Shown here: positions 22,101 through 33,965 of the stretch, piece by piece
Layout: every line of letters begins with the position of its first letter
Position numbering within the stretch: position 1 is the first letter of the stretch
Assembly: GCA_013365365.1 (NCBI GenBank)
Contig: JABVXU010000537.1
Location: forward strand, 1-36,457
Length of the DNA stretch: 36,457 nucleotides
Source: Cruorifilaria tuberocauda
Lineage: Eukaryota > Nematoda > Chromadorea > Rhabditida > Onchocercidae
Direction of reading: 5' to 3'
Program-made: the position numbers and the translations under genes
Notes under the pieces: model-generated
Databases searched by the model: none
What the model was told of the DNA's origin: nothing
Seen by the model: the letters and a program-made list of their open reading frames with translations, nothing else

Positions 22101-25100
22101 ACTAATAAATCGTCATTTTCATGAAGACCATCAGTAGATGCATTCTCGAAAATACTTCTGCGCTCCTCCATCAGATCTTCTTTTTCTGGTAAATAGTCAT
22201 TGACCATCTTACGCATCAAATCACTTGCAATCATACTATAAAAAATATCATAAAAAATTAATTTTAAGAAGAAAAGTTGTGGTCAAATAATCAGTAGAGA
22301 AATTCGACCTTAAAGAAATTAAATCATAACACAAATTTTAAATGTCTCTGCTTTAGTAGCCATATAAGAAAATTCAACGACATTTTCAGAGTTTACTAGA
22401 AGCCATTAAAAATCATAGATACATTGACCACGGTAAACACCAATGAAAGCAAATAATTTGTAATTACTACAGAGTAAACCTCAATGACAGGAAAAAACTT
22501 TAGAGAATAGGGAAGAATAGGAAAAAATTCACAAACCAAAATCGATGTACTGTTTCACTTTCACCACAAATTACATTTACGGCAAAACATCTTGCCACTG
22601 TCCATTGTGAAGTCAGGTTCTGAATAACTCGTTCAGTCCATTCAGCTTCCACTCCTTCAGTGCTGACTTCACCATGTACCCAGTCACGAATGCATGTTAA
22701 GTAACTCTATTAAAAAAAAACATTCCGATACCGACAAAATGTTAAAACGATAAAATTTCGTTCAACCGATTAACAGATTCGAACACTATATATATTTCTT
22801 GTATATATTTTCTAATTTGCCTTGATCTGTTAATCTGTTGATGTATGTTTGTTTGCATGTGTTTTTTAATTTATAAGATATACCTTGAAAACCTCGGCCA
22901 ATTCATCCTCAAATGGTCCCAGGCAACTGAGTAACACTTTGTTATCGACACCAGCTAAATGTACCAATGATACAAATCGATGTTTCACAGCAATGGCAGC
23001 TTCAATACAATCGTGACAGTCCTCCATAACCTAAAAACAATCTTGCTATTATATGCTCTGTTTGACGAGTGCTAGTAACAAAGCAGCATACAGTAATTAT
23101 GAATAAATATTGTTCAGGAAAAAAGATTAGCTTGTAACATATCCCTCATCATTAGAATTCAATCATATCGAGAACAAAAATAATAATTAACAAAATCATT
23201 ACAAGCAAAGTCGTTAATAATTTTCACTTAAAAAATCGAGAAACCGAACTCCTACTAAATTCTGAAGAAAACATTTGAGAAGTTCATGACAAGCAAAATA
23301 TGAGTTTAAATAATAAAATCAAAACAGATAGCTTTTACTCTATCATAAATCATGAAAGAGATACTTTTTTAAGGTACTTTAAATACTAGAAAGCTCATTG
23401 GATTTGCCACGGGGATATCTAATCCTAATCTTCTAGTAAAAACAATTTTTGATCTGTACTCAATTGATAAAAACAAACCGTTTGCAAGGTTAACAGGTCA
23501 GATGGAAGCTGTGCAGAGCGACGCATTTTTAGCCATTCGTGAACGAGATCAAGCGGTACTCGGGCTAAAAACAGGAACAAATTCTGGAATGATGGCAATT
23601 TCATTGCCAAAAATTCTTGGTGATTTATCAAACCCTGCGGTAAATCTCGTCTCTGTTTTGACGAATACTGAAATAGATAATGAATTCAAAAAAATAGAAA
23701 AAAATATTTACATTGAACCAGATCCTCATTATGCTTCTTCAATTAATTATGATCTGAACATATATATAATAGTTCTTAATGTCTAGTGAAGCATGCCATA
23801 AAATCCTATGTACATATCAATCTAATGATGAACGAATACATTTTTTTTTGTTTCAAAACTCTATGCGAATCAACTTGAAACAACTAAAAACTAGAAAAAG
23901 ATTTTTAAAAAGTATCAAGTTTATCAGATTCAATTACTAAAAATACAGAAACCTCTTCATCCAATTTCCAGCAGTCATTGACATAACACTGAGGAATTGA
24001 TCCCTGCAAAACCATTAAAACTAGGTAAGGTTTTATTCAGAAAGAAAACGTTGGAAAATAGAAAGCATAAAAGTATGACGATCTAGAAGAAGATAAATGT
24101 ACCATAGTATAATCTACCGATTGTTGCTTGTTCTTATTTTCCACCACTTCTGCATAAGTTATTGGTGATTTTTCCAACATTGCAATAGCCTTTTTTATAG
24201 TTTTAAAACAAACATTATCCAAACGTTGTAATACTTTCCTCATACCTTTACGTCGTAAACTACGCGCTAAAAATATATGAAAATTGAAATAACTAAAAGT
24301 GAAGAAATATGTTATTTTATTCAATTCAAGAAAACTTGTAAATCAGAAGTATAATTTAAAATATGAAAATCTTTTTCGACTTACAAACGAAAGCAGTGTA
24401 TATGTTATATGGTTGTTCCAACAATGCAGGTAAATCCGTTGATGTGATTGTATTTGACCGAGATATCAACATTATATTTTGTGGACTTGAAGATTGACTT
24501 GTTTCGCTTAACTTAAATGATATTATAATTTAAAATGAACTAAAGTTGTATTATATACTGGGTAATATGAGATTTTTTAGTGTTTAAAAATTTTAATCTA
24601 TAATTAATTTTTAACAACTTGATAAGAAGAGATCAAATATTTTGGAAGGTTTTCTCAATTGCTTTTAATAGGACAATAGTGACAGATCACATCTAATAAC
24701 ATTTGTGCTCGAGTTAATGTTTAATAAAGAAGCATCAAATTTTCTGATATCGAGCAAAAATAACCTAATTTCATAAAAGAGAAATATACATTTCGCGATA
24801 ATGCGTGAAATTCTTCTGTGTCCATGGGATTATCTAATGATGGCCATGAAAATCCTACATTCGCGCGATTATCGACAACGCCATCCTTTAATGCAACATT
24901 TGGAGTAAGTGAAGTAAGTCGAGTGGAATTATGATTTCTATACATGCCCAAAATCACACCAACCTGCAATCACCTGCTATCACCATAAATTTAATAAAGA
25001 TAAATTATTCAATCATTATTATCAAATTTCGCAAACGAATAATTTTACCACTAAAATCTTAGATTTTTGTGCAGTTTTTCCAATACGTAGTTATTCTAAA

Positions 25101-27679
25101 AGTCAAAAAATTTGCTAGAGTGAATGATTTAATCACTGACAGGTTGGAACATACCTCTCTTATCCTATCATATAAATCAATCGTAATATTATACCAAGCA
25201 TAAAGAATCTGAATTCGAGTTTTAACCAATTCATCCACATTTGTTGATCGTTCCATATTATTCATATTAGGATACAGTTCCACGAAATTTTCATAGCAAT
25301 TCAACATATCTTTCACTACTCTTAATTCGGGCTTTAGTGATCTCTGATTTGAAATCTCTGTAGATGGTGATGTAAGTGACGAGCACGTTATCTCATTCAT
25401 ATCGTTTAAATGAAAATTTCGAATCACTTCCAAGATAACCTTTCGTTTTTCACGTTCAGCTATGAGATATCTATCATGTTCACGAGCTGATTTAACCTGA
25501 TCACTCGGTGACTTCATCTGCCTGAAAATTGATACAATAGCTTATTCAAAATGCACAACTGAAGAAATTTTATCACTTACATTTAATGCGAATTAACTTT
25601 AACCTGCCAGCAACTACCACTTGAAGTTGTAACCACAACACATCGCTCCATTTGAAACGTTCGTTTTTGCGATTGATCAGAAGAACCTTAAAAATCAAGA
25701 TTTACATGGCCACGAATTGATTTTCTCGTCTCTCAAGGTCTTGGGGAATTTTAAATTATGTTATAATAAATTATTTAAGAGCTTCAAATCATGGCTATAA
25801 TTTTGATCAAAAACAATCTAGAAATTTAATATTCCTTAAGTTCTCTGATACATATTGAAGGAAATATTTGTTGTTATAAAATATGCGTCAAATCAGTAAC
25901 CTTACCAGCTATTATTTAATAAATATAAATGAAATTTAAAAAAAAATCACTTGTTGAGATGATTTTCCCACACTTCCAAATGCTGTTTTATCGTATGATC
26001 GATTTAATTTAGACATAATACTGACACGAAGTAAACGATATAAACTGCAGTGATATTGATCCCGGTCATTGGCTGATTTACCTAATTCGCACCGCATCAT
26101 TGCAGTTGATATGGATGCTGTTGACTGTACAACAGTATCAGCCAACGGTTGATTCGGTTCCGGTAAAAGGCACTGATAAACTTCATCATGCTAAAAATTA
26201 ATTATACTTTCACATTTATGACAGTATATCACATTATCTTCTAAATAAAACATTATCAGTATTCTTAATCAATCCACTTAAGTTTCACTTATTCCTTTAT
26301 TTCCAATATTTACATTTCTCAACACAGCATAGTTATCAAGTTTAATCAGTAAAAACAATGTTCCAGTGCACAATGCAACGCGTTTTTTTTAAATCATGTG
26401 ATTCTAATATTCATTTATGAATTTACGAATGGCTGCAAAAGTTCAGTTTCTTCTAAAATTCGGTTCCCAATTTCTTGATGGTAATAAGCAAAAAAGAGTT
26501 AAATTATAACAAAATATATTTTCAAAATCTAAATGAGCTATGAACAAAAAGTTTTGAGATCTTAATCCCTAAACGTAATGCTACTCACTTAAAGTAGAAT
26601 GAAAAGAAATGTATTGGAACAAGATTATTTTGGACCACAAATATTACGACTGAATTTGAAACCAGTACAATTAAAGTTAAATACTCACCACAGCATAATT
26701 TTCAAGGCGTGGGAATCGTTCCCCTAGTCCGCGAGCTGACGGATTTCGCATCCTTACACGATCTTGAGTGCTTTCATTATATAACTTTCCACCTGGGAAT
26801 ATAACTTTAATTCAAAGAAAAAAGCTGAATTTAACATTAAAATTTGTGAGATAAACCAAATTACTCACCAAATTTTGTCTTATTCAAACTATAACGTCCA
26901 CCATATCTTTGTTTTGAATCTCTTCGCCATCCACATTTTGTAAATTGGTTCTGGTAGTTTACGTCAGGCCTAAAAGATCGAAATCAAAAGCTTCTTCAGA
27001 AGGGAGTTAATAGGACTTAAGGACATATCAAACTAATCAATACATTCTCAAAAAAAGGATCCTAATAAAACCAAGTAGATTTGTTTTGTAATAAATAATG
27101 ATTCGTAAAAAATAATGATATTACTGAAATAGTTTTATTAAGCACACAATTCTTCTAATTCTTACAATCACATTATCAGCTGCTACAAAGCTATGACAAG
27201 TCTTTACTTTCAACGATGCTTCTCACAACACTTGCACTAGCAAACACAGCAAACAGTTGAAACGAAAGCTTCCAATAAAAACCAAAAAACTTCTGATATT
27301 CATTATCAAAAAAAGTGTGACAATTACTGATATGATACCAATCTCAAATAACTCTTCCGTTTTAACTTTTCTATTTTAGATACGAGATTATATTAAAAAA
27401 TATATTAATATTGCTTAGCTCGTTCCTAACTTAAACTCTGCTTCTGTGTGAAAAAGTGGAAAAACTGCATAGCAACATGTGTACGACAACATTTTAATTC
27501 ATCATTTGATTTTCGTTAGCTTCAAAAAATGATAAAAAGGAAAAAAAAATTTTTCGAAACATAAGAAAGTAAAGTTACCTATGTTCTTTATTAGATATAG
27601 CAGCAGTATGAAGCTGTGGTAAACTACAACTTCGCCTCATATGATCATTACTTAATACATCCGAATTTCCAATTTGCAT
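17274..27679 (-). CDS. mtk-1: MAP kinase kinase kinase 4 (MEKK4/MTK1; nematode mtk-1-like), 1433 aa
   Basis: Twenty-eight exons join with correct phase at all 27 junctions (4302 nt including stop). The product is a MAP3K4/MTK1-type Ser/Thr kinase, which in animals phosphorylates MAP2Ks of the p38 and JNK stress pathways in the cytoplasm. A long N-terminal helical regulatory region (about residues 100-1080) carries MAP3K4 family signatures, including LINRKNERFKWSDVLWLQLQ, VDELVKTRIQILYAWYNITI, RVPLDLVHEWLKMR, RSLAFARMLLRDIEI and VPLWATQSFQFLILA with LSEEEF. A short polar linker and a C-terminal kinase domain (about 1150-1430) follow. Human MAP3K4 is about 1608 aa; much of the difference is a shorter linker here. 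The start is the ATG 2 nt after a TTTTTTTCAG acceptor at 27682-27684 (spliced-leader-like). A 7-nt upstream coding exon at 28708-28714 is also phase-compatible. Confidence 0.9.
19236..27679 (-). other. mtk-1: MAP3K4 N-terminal regulatory exons 1-22
   Basis: Exons in transcript order: 27579-27679, 26869-26969, 26689-26792, 25951-26190, 25604-25686, 25155-25521, 24790-24963, 24385-24511, 24103-24266, 23953-24003, 23479-23634, 22884-23030, 22537-22706, 22095-22235, 21526-21718, 21091-21242, 20863-20989, 20425-20589, 20158-20313, 19879-20094, 19536-19593, 19236-19402. Exons 1-3 encode a basic, Arg/Asn-rich disordered segment (CGWRRDSKQRYGGRY; RMRNPSARGLGERFPRLENY). Exons 4-20 encode the helical MAP3K4 region. 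Exons 20-21 join at EEEFQ|TLVKIVDACVAHVVG, which lines up with the vertebrate end of this region. Exons 21-22 hold the linker, only about 70 residues. Confidence 0.85.
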
Positions 27680-27681
27680 TT

Positions 27682-28339
27682 CTGAAAAAAATTTCAATTC
27701 TTCAAAATTATGCAACCAGTTGAAAGAAAAAAATATATATATAATGAGGAACAAAAGAATCGAAATTAATTTCATCCCAACGTAATAAATGAAATTCATT
27801 AACGTAATAAATGAAATTCGTAATAGATGAAATTCATTTTTTGATCGGAGAAACCGAAGGAATATATTTTCATGCAATATATAAAATACAAGAAATTTTT
27901 AGTTTTAATCAAACGATCATTGAATCAACGAACTACCGCGCTCATAAGAGGACCGATATATACCAGATATTTTCGATTAAAATTATCAGTTACAAAGAAT
28001 GCAACAAATAACTCTAAAAAACAATTACAAGTTTTAAAAGATTTAAAATATTTCCCAAAAGAGTTACGTAATTATCACGTAAATGGCAATACGGAAAAGC
28101 GTAAAACATGGAACATAGAGTGGAACATTCCAATCCACACGGAACTGAAAAAAAACAGAAGTAAAAAACGTGGGGAAATACGTGGATACTGCAATGCAGG
28201 TCAAAAGAGCTAAATGTAATGCGTGCGTGAGAGAGAGAGACTATGAATTCGGCTAGAGGAAGAAGAAAAAGACATTTACGAAATAACATTGAAATTGAAG
28301 TGTCATTTTAAGTTGCGATAGAAATTTAACGTCGGATCG
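27682..28339. other. Upstream (outron/5' leader) region of MAP3K4
   Basis: No convincing coding exon is seen. A 113-codon plus-strand open frame (27872-28213) and a 91-codon minus-strand frame (28014-28289) overlap each other; neither has family similarity I can see. A short (GA)n run sits near 28226-28240. The base composition is less AT-rich than the surrounding introns from about 28080, as expected of a promoter or leader. A small tandem aacgtaataaatgaaattc repeat lies at about 27779-27830. Confidence 0.4.
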
Positions 28340-28605
28340 AAAATGAATTAGTTTAATTCTTAAAAGTAGAAGTGAAAGATTTTCCGGTTTTCCGGTGTGA
28401 AGCGTACGTCATCGTGATTCAAGCTGTAATTGCTGTAACGTGAAATATAGCTTAGCAAGAGGCGGACACGAATCTAAAATGAATGGTTTGATTCTTAAGA
28501 GTAGAGAAGATTTTCCGTTTTCCGACGTAAGGGATACGTCATCATAATTCAAGCTGTAATTCCTGATACGTGAGATATACCTTAGGAAGACACGAGTTAT
28601 TTCCG
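28340..28605. repeat. 136-bp tandem duplication upstream of MAP3K4 with ATF/CRE-like half sites
   Basis: Two diverged copies begin aaaatgaatta at 28340 and aaaatgaatgg at 28476. They share a ttcttaaRagtagag block, a ttttccg block, the string TACGTCATC, attcaagctgtaatt, and a gtgaRatata block. TACGTCATC (28405-28413 and 28535-28543) reads GATGACGTA on the minus strand, an ATF/CREB-like half site. The copies lie 0.7-0.9 kb upstream of the kinase ATG. Confidence 0.75.
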
Positions 28606-29127
28606 GATATAAGTGAATTGTACAATTTAAACTGAAAAGTTTAATTAAGTTCGTTTGAATTAAAATAATACTTAAAAAATGAATTTTCACGGGGAATTTT
28701 TTTTTACCTTCCATGCTACCTATATCCAGTAGGTTACTTTTTGTAGGAATATGAGTGAGCTATATTTTATCAAAATTGTTAATTAGACTTCTAGAAAATT
28801 AGCCAAATTGATTTTAATAAAATTAAATTGAATGAGAAAATTTGAATTGAATTTAAGTTATAAGTGATTACAGTTTTTACTGTCATTTTAAGGGTTTGTA
28901 GGTAAACTGCAAATGCTTCATCTAGAATTCATACTTGATTCCGTTTGTTTTTTTTGTGCAGTTCACTGAAAATACCTTACCACGGATATTTAGAAGTAAT
29001 CTAAGCTGACAAAGGAAGATAAAAATTATGGATAAACGATAAAAATCATCCTCTATCCTTTGAAATTCCGTAAAATGCCATGAAATTCGATCAACAATCC
29101 GGATTTCCGAATTAGATTAATTAATTA

Positions 29128-29207
29128 AGATAATAATAATAACAATAATAATAATAATAATAATAGTAATAATAATAATAGTAATAATAATAATAATATA
29201 TTATTAT
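29128..29207. repeat. (TAA)n microsatellite
   Basis: An interrupted run of taa/aat trinucleotides, about 25 units, with occasional c and g substitutions. Confidence 0.9.
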
Positions 29208-30499
29208 TAAGGAGAAATTAAAATTAAAATAATATGAATTTTTCTATTCCAATTATTCTAGTTTAAATTTCAAAATTATTACTTTTGATTTGATTTTGAA
29301 ATTACTGATTATTTTAATTCTCTTCAACTCTTCGATTTTGCTTTTCTTGATTAAATTTAATGAATTAATTTTTAATATTACTTAGATTCATTCTTCCATA
29401 AATATTTCAATTGATTGATTGATTTTACTTTAAATATCTTCCAACCGATGATTCTACTATAAAGTAGTTTTAAGCATTTTTGAATTCTTTTTTTCTTGAA
29501 GAATGAAATTTACAATTGTTCAACAATTTCCCTAATGAAATTAATCAATCAGTTATTTACACAGTTATCAGTTATCAGTTAATCTTCTATTCTTGGTGAT
29601 TCAAATTTATATGAATGGTATTATTTACTTTATACATATTTTTTTCGTGGAAGAAGCTCTTATTGATATAGTTTTTAAGTAATTTCAAGATACTAGGTGA
29701 TGATTTTAAGTTCGATTTTATCACCATAATGATTTAATGATTTCAAATTTTGGAAAAATGAGGTGCATTAATTGATAACAGCTCTTTCACGCTTATCTTA
29801 TTATATCATTTATCAATACGTCATGATGTGAAAATTGAAAAATATCATTACTTCAGTTAGTTATTGTTACACCAATAAAACTGATGGAAGAAAAAGGACG
29901 AAAGTAAATGAAGCAGAAAATAATGAACGATTGTGTTTGTTATCCGGATTACTGTTACACTACCGTATCCTGCATTAAATCCTGAGCATTACAGTAAACT
30001 TGAAATACAGTTCACCCTAATCGAATAATACTGTTGTGTGATCACTTATTAACAAAAGCAATCAGAAAATGTATAATAAATTCTAAGATTGGTAGCTTTA
30101 TTAGATTATTAGCAGAGTATTAGCTTTAGCTTTATTATTTGCTTTATCGTTTCATTTGTTTACGCATTAAATTTACGCAATATTTAACTTTTGGCTTTTA
30201 CTTTGATATTCTAACTAATTTTGATATTCTGATACTAATCCTGATACTGATATTGAAATTTATTTAATTTAGTTATTAGGAGTAATTCAATTATGTGTCC
30301 AATAATTGATTACTTATAGCTGATCACAGAGATGATTACTTCAAATATCCGTATACAAAAATAAAATTGTAATATTTTTAAGACGAGTGAGTATATATAT
30401 ACGGTTGTAAAATCAATTAATATAGTGTTTATATAAAATGGTTAATATAGTAAAATCGCTTTTCTCAAATTTTCATATGATTATTACCATGAATCTACA

Positions 30500-30626
30500 T
30501 TTACGTGTAATACGTGTAATATATACCTTATATACATACCTTTCATATTTTTCTCACGTTTCATACATCTTTTCGGTGTGATGTATACCTTATACGTGTA
30601 ATATACACCTTATATATATATATATA
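30500..30626. repeat. Degenerate acgtgtaatatataccttatat repeat
   Basis: Related short blocks (acgtgtaatatataccttat, tgtataccttatacgtgtaa, atacaccttatatatat) repeat here, ending in an (AT)n run near 30614-30626. Confidence 0.6.
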
Positions 30627-30895
30627 CCTTTAAAGTTTGTATCATCATTCATCTCGATGATATTTTAACTGATGTCTATAAACTTAGTAGCATGAATAAA
30701 TGTCTATAAATATAGTGATATAAATAAATAATACTATTTGCATCCATCCAGTATTACATAGAAAAGTTTCGAAATGATACGAAACATTTTTGTTACTATC
30801 ATTTAAAATGTTAAACATTGTTGAAATGTGATAAAAATTAAATCAAACGTCATATTAAGCGTAGTGATATAGTTAAGCGAATGATATCATTATAT

Positions 30896-30956
30896 TATAA
30901 TTACTTCATGAAATAGTTCACATGTAGTATAATTACTTCATGAAATAGTTCACATC
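30896..30956. repeat. 28-bp direct repeat, 2 copies
   Basis: The block starting tataattacttcatgaaata and ending gttcacat occurs twice with a 3- to 4-nt spacer. Confidence 0.8.
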
Positions 30957-31929
30957 GTTGATAGATAACCAATTGAATGAAATGCTTAATGTGAATATGT
31001 CATTACTTTTAAAAGTAATTCAAATAATTCACTATGTTAATCAAATATTTCCACAAATACCTAATATTAGTTAACTAGTGATGAGATAGCGAATGTATTA
31101 CTTATGAATCATCTATGAATAAGTGAATAAAACAAAATTTCAATTATCATATCATTTTTTTTTTCATGCATCAAGCATGCTAAATTATCATATCAAGAAT
31201 GTTGAATTAACATATAATTTTTTTCCTTGTATCAAGCATATTGATTTTTTTATCGCATATCATTTAATGATTTATTGATTATTTCAAATCATATCATTTA
31301 AATGATTCACTGTTTATTTCAAATCATATCAATTTTTCAAGCATGTTACATTATGATGTCATTTTTTTTCTTCTTATATCAATCATGCTAAATTAACAAA
31401 TTACTTTTTTTTCTTCTCATATGCTGAATTATCATTTTATAAGTAACATTTTGAATTAATATATCATCTGATAATTGAAATATTTTAATAATATAATTAC
31501 GTATATTTTTTTTTATTTAGCTAGGAAAAGAAAAAAGAAAAAAAGATAGTCTATTTGCTAAATTTTTAGCACTAATGCAAAAATTTTTTAAATAACATTT
31601 TTTCACTGTATCCCAAATTTAATCACAGAAACTATGACGTAGCTAATTTAATTATCTATCTATCCTATTGCTACTCTTATCAATAGCTATCAAGTAATTC
31701 TCTTATTAGTCTGAGAGCGAAGAAAAAAAGTCTAATCATGCAAATCATGGAAGACTTTTTTTTTTTTTCTCTATCTGTTTCGTATAAGGTATTTTGTATG
31801 ACGTATAATGAATTATGTTTTGGATGATAAATAAATCATTGTATCAATTTTATTTCAGTGTAAGTAAAATCATTGTATCAATTATTTTAGGCATTTATTT
31901 TATTTTATTGTTGTATAATTATTTTCAAG

Positions 31930-32440
31930 TGATTTACTGATTATTTCAAAGCTTATCATTTAATGATTCACTGATTATTTCAAGTCTTATCATTTAATGG
32001 TTCAATGATCATTTGCAATTTTATCGTTTAATGATTCACTGTTTATTTCAAATCTTGTCATTTAATGATTCACTGATTATTTCAAATCTTATCATTTAAT
32101 GATTCATTGATTATTTCAAATCTTGTCATTTAATGATTCACTGATTATTTCAAATCTTGTCATTTAATGATTCACTGATTATTTCAAATCTTATCATTTA
32201 ATGATTCATTGATTATTTCAAATCATGTCAATTTAATAATTCACTGATTACTTCAAATCTTATCATTTAACGGTTCAATGATCATTTCCAATTTTATCGT
32301 TTAATGATTCACTGATTATTTCAAATCTTATCATTTAATGATTCATTGATTATTTGAAATCATATCAATTTAATGATTCATTGATCATTTCCAATTTTAT
32401 CGTTTAATGATTCACTGATTACTTCAAATCTTATCACTTA
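31930..32440. repeat. 34-bp minisatellite, about 14 copies
   Basis: The unit reads approximately tttcaaatcttatcatttaa then tgattcactgatta. Copies differ by a few substitutions (cttgtc/cttatc, ttcact/ttcatt). Diverged outlying copies occur near 31255-31335. No open frame is supported. Confidence 0.9.
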
Positions 32441-32488
32441 ATCTCATAAGACTTCCACCCACCCATATTTCAATATCAAATTTTATAT

Positions 32489-32522
32489 GATGAATGAATG
32501 AATGAATGAATGAATGAATGAA
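32489..32522. repeat. (GAAT)n microsatellite
   Basis: About seven to eight perfect tgaa/gaat tetranucleotides just after the 34-bp array. Confidence 0.9.
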
Positions 32523-33287
32523 CTAAATGAATAAGGCTTAATTGGAGATCATTAAATTTTTATTATTGAGAAAATAATAATTAAAAAAAAAAAACTGCTG
32601 ACATAAATGAACTTATGTGATTTGAATGACGTAAATTAAAAGATATCATCAGATAATAATATGATATCATCACTTATATGTTATTGAAAAATACATTTAA
32701 CCCAACAGAATTATGATAATAATCAAAATAATTACGAAAGATTGAAATAAGTTCATAACAAATAAATTTATTGATATGGGAAATTTAATTGTTTTAATTT
32801 ATGTCATTACAATTGCTTATAGAAATTTCCCGAAGCCATTTAGCTGAAATTATTACTTTATTCATCACTATCCATTATTCATTCTACAAAATATCATTAT
32901 TCATAGATATAATTGTTCATAGATCATCATAGGTAATATATCCTTCTCTTATCTCACCACCGTTATCTAATATCAGGTTACACATATAAAGTACCATTAC
33001 TCATTATTATTCATAGATCTTCATAAGTAATACATACGCTATTTCATCACTAGTTATCTAATATTAGGTATTTGTGGAAATATTTGATCAAGCTCTAAAT
33101 ATTAATCAATTTTATTGCATCATGAAAATTCTTTAGCAAAAAACGATCAATTTGATAAACTTTGAAAAGATGATTTAATTTGAGAGATGTTTTTCTCTTA
33201 GGAAGAAGCTAATCAATGATACCAAAGGAGCAATTTATTCTTAATTTGAAATTTATATAAATTAGCAAAAAATAATTTTCACCTAAA

Positions 33288-33965
33288 CTTGATAGGTATG
33301 TATATCTTATCAGTATTTGAAAATATTCATTTGTAATGATTAATATGAAATTCTTTCAATTCAATAATGCATTTAAGAGTAAAAAAATAATTAAAATGAG
33401 AGATATTTATAATACAGTTGAAATGAAATCATTTAAATTATCACTTATCATTTTAAGGTTTCATTATCTCATGATCATATTTATCATCTTATGATCATGA
33501 TATAGCTATCATCTTTTTTTTTTATCAACGGTATATCTTTCTTTTTTTTTTAAAATAAAAAACAAATAAAACGAAATGTTGGTGACTAATTGAAAACTAA
33601 TCCCTTCATGAATATCTCTAATTTAATCAAAGTATATATCCTATCATGCACTTTTTTTATTTTCAAAGAAATTTTTTTCTCTTTGCCGAGAATATATTTC
33701 AATTTTTTCAATGAAGATTTCAGTGTAATTTCACTCTTGTTAATTTTGAAAATTTTCCTTCCTTCATTTTTTACAGGTAAAATATAAGCTTAAGTTGATG
33801 ATTAGTGATAAAGTGTAGCGTCCTAAGTTGATAATTGTTGATGACAGGTGTGTATCTTATTTAGTATTTGAAATTGCTCATTTGTAATTTCGTTTGGTGT
33901 TAATTTTGAAAATTTTATTTTTTTAAGGCAAATATACAAGCTTAAGTTAATGATAATGATAGGTG
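33288..33965. repeat. Duplicated segments leading into the nlp-22-like gene
   Basis: Block A, around gataggtatgtatatcttat at 33291 and gacaggtgtgtatcttattt at 33843, each followed by agtatttgaaa and catttgtaat, recurs in part at the start codon (gataggtgtatcttattc at 33958). Block B (gttaattttgaaaatttt, then an AG acceptor-like site, then aagcttaagtt) occurs at about 33738-33795 and again at about 33898-33947. The region is a partial tandem duplication. Confidence 0.65.

Larger units (their letters stand above)
28715..33287. other. Gene-poor, AT-rich intergenic region
   Basis: About 4.6 kb separates the MAP3K4 upstream region from the plus-strand neuropeptide gene. Apart from the repeats listed separately I see no exon with both splice context and protein-like composition. 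A block with more balanced composition near 29940-30010 carries no recognisable motif. Confidence 0.5.

Noticed and set aside
23502..23786. 94-codon plus-strand frame
   Set aside because: It is the antisense shadow of MAP3K4 exon 23479-23634, which is in phase with its neighbours on the minus strand.
27872..28289. Overlapping 113-codon plus-strand and 91-codon minus-strand frames
   Set aside because: They are mutually antisense, without splice-site support, domains or family features. They lie in the leader/promoter region of MAP3K4.
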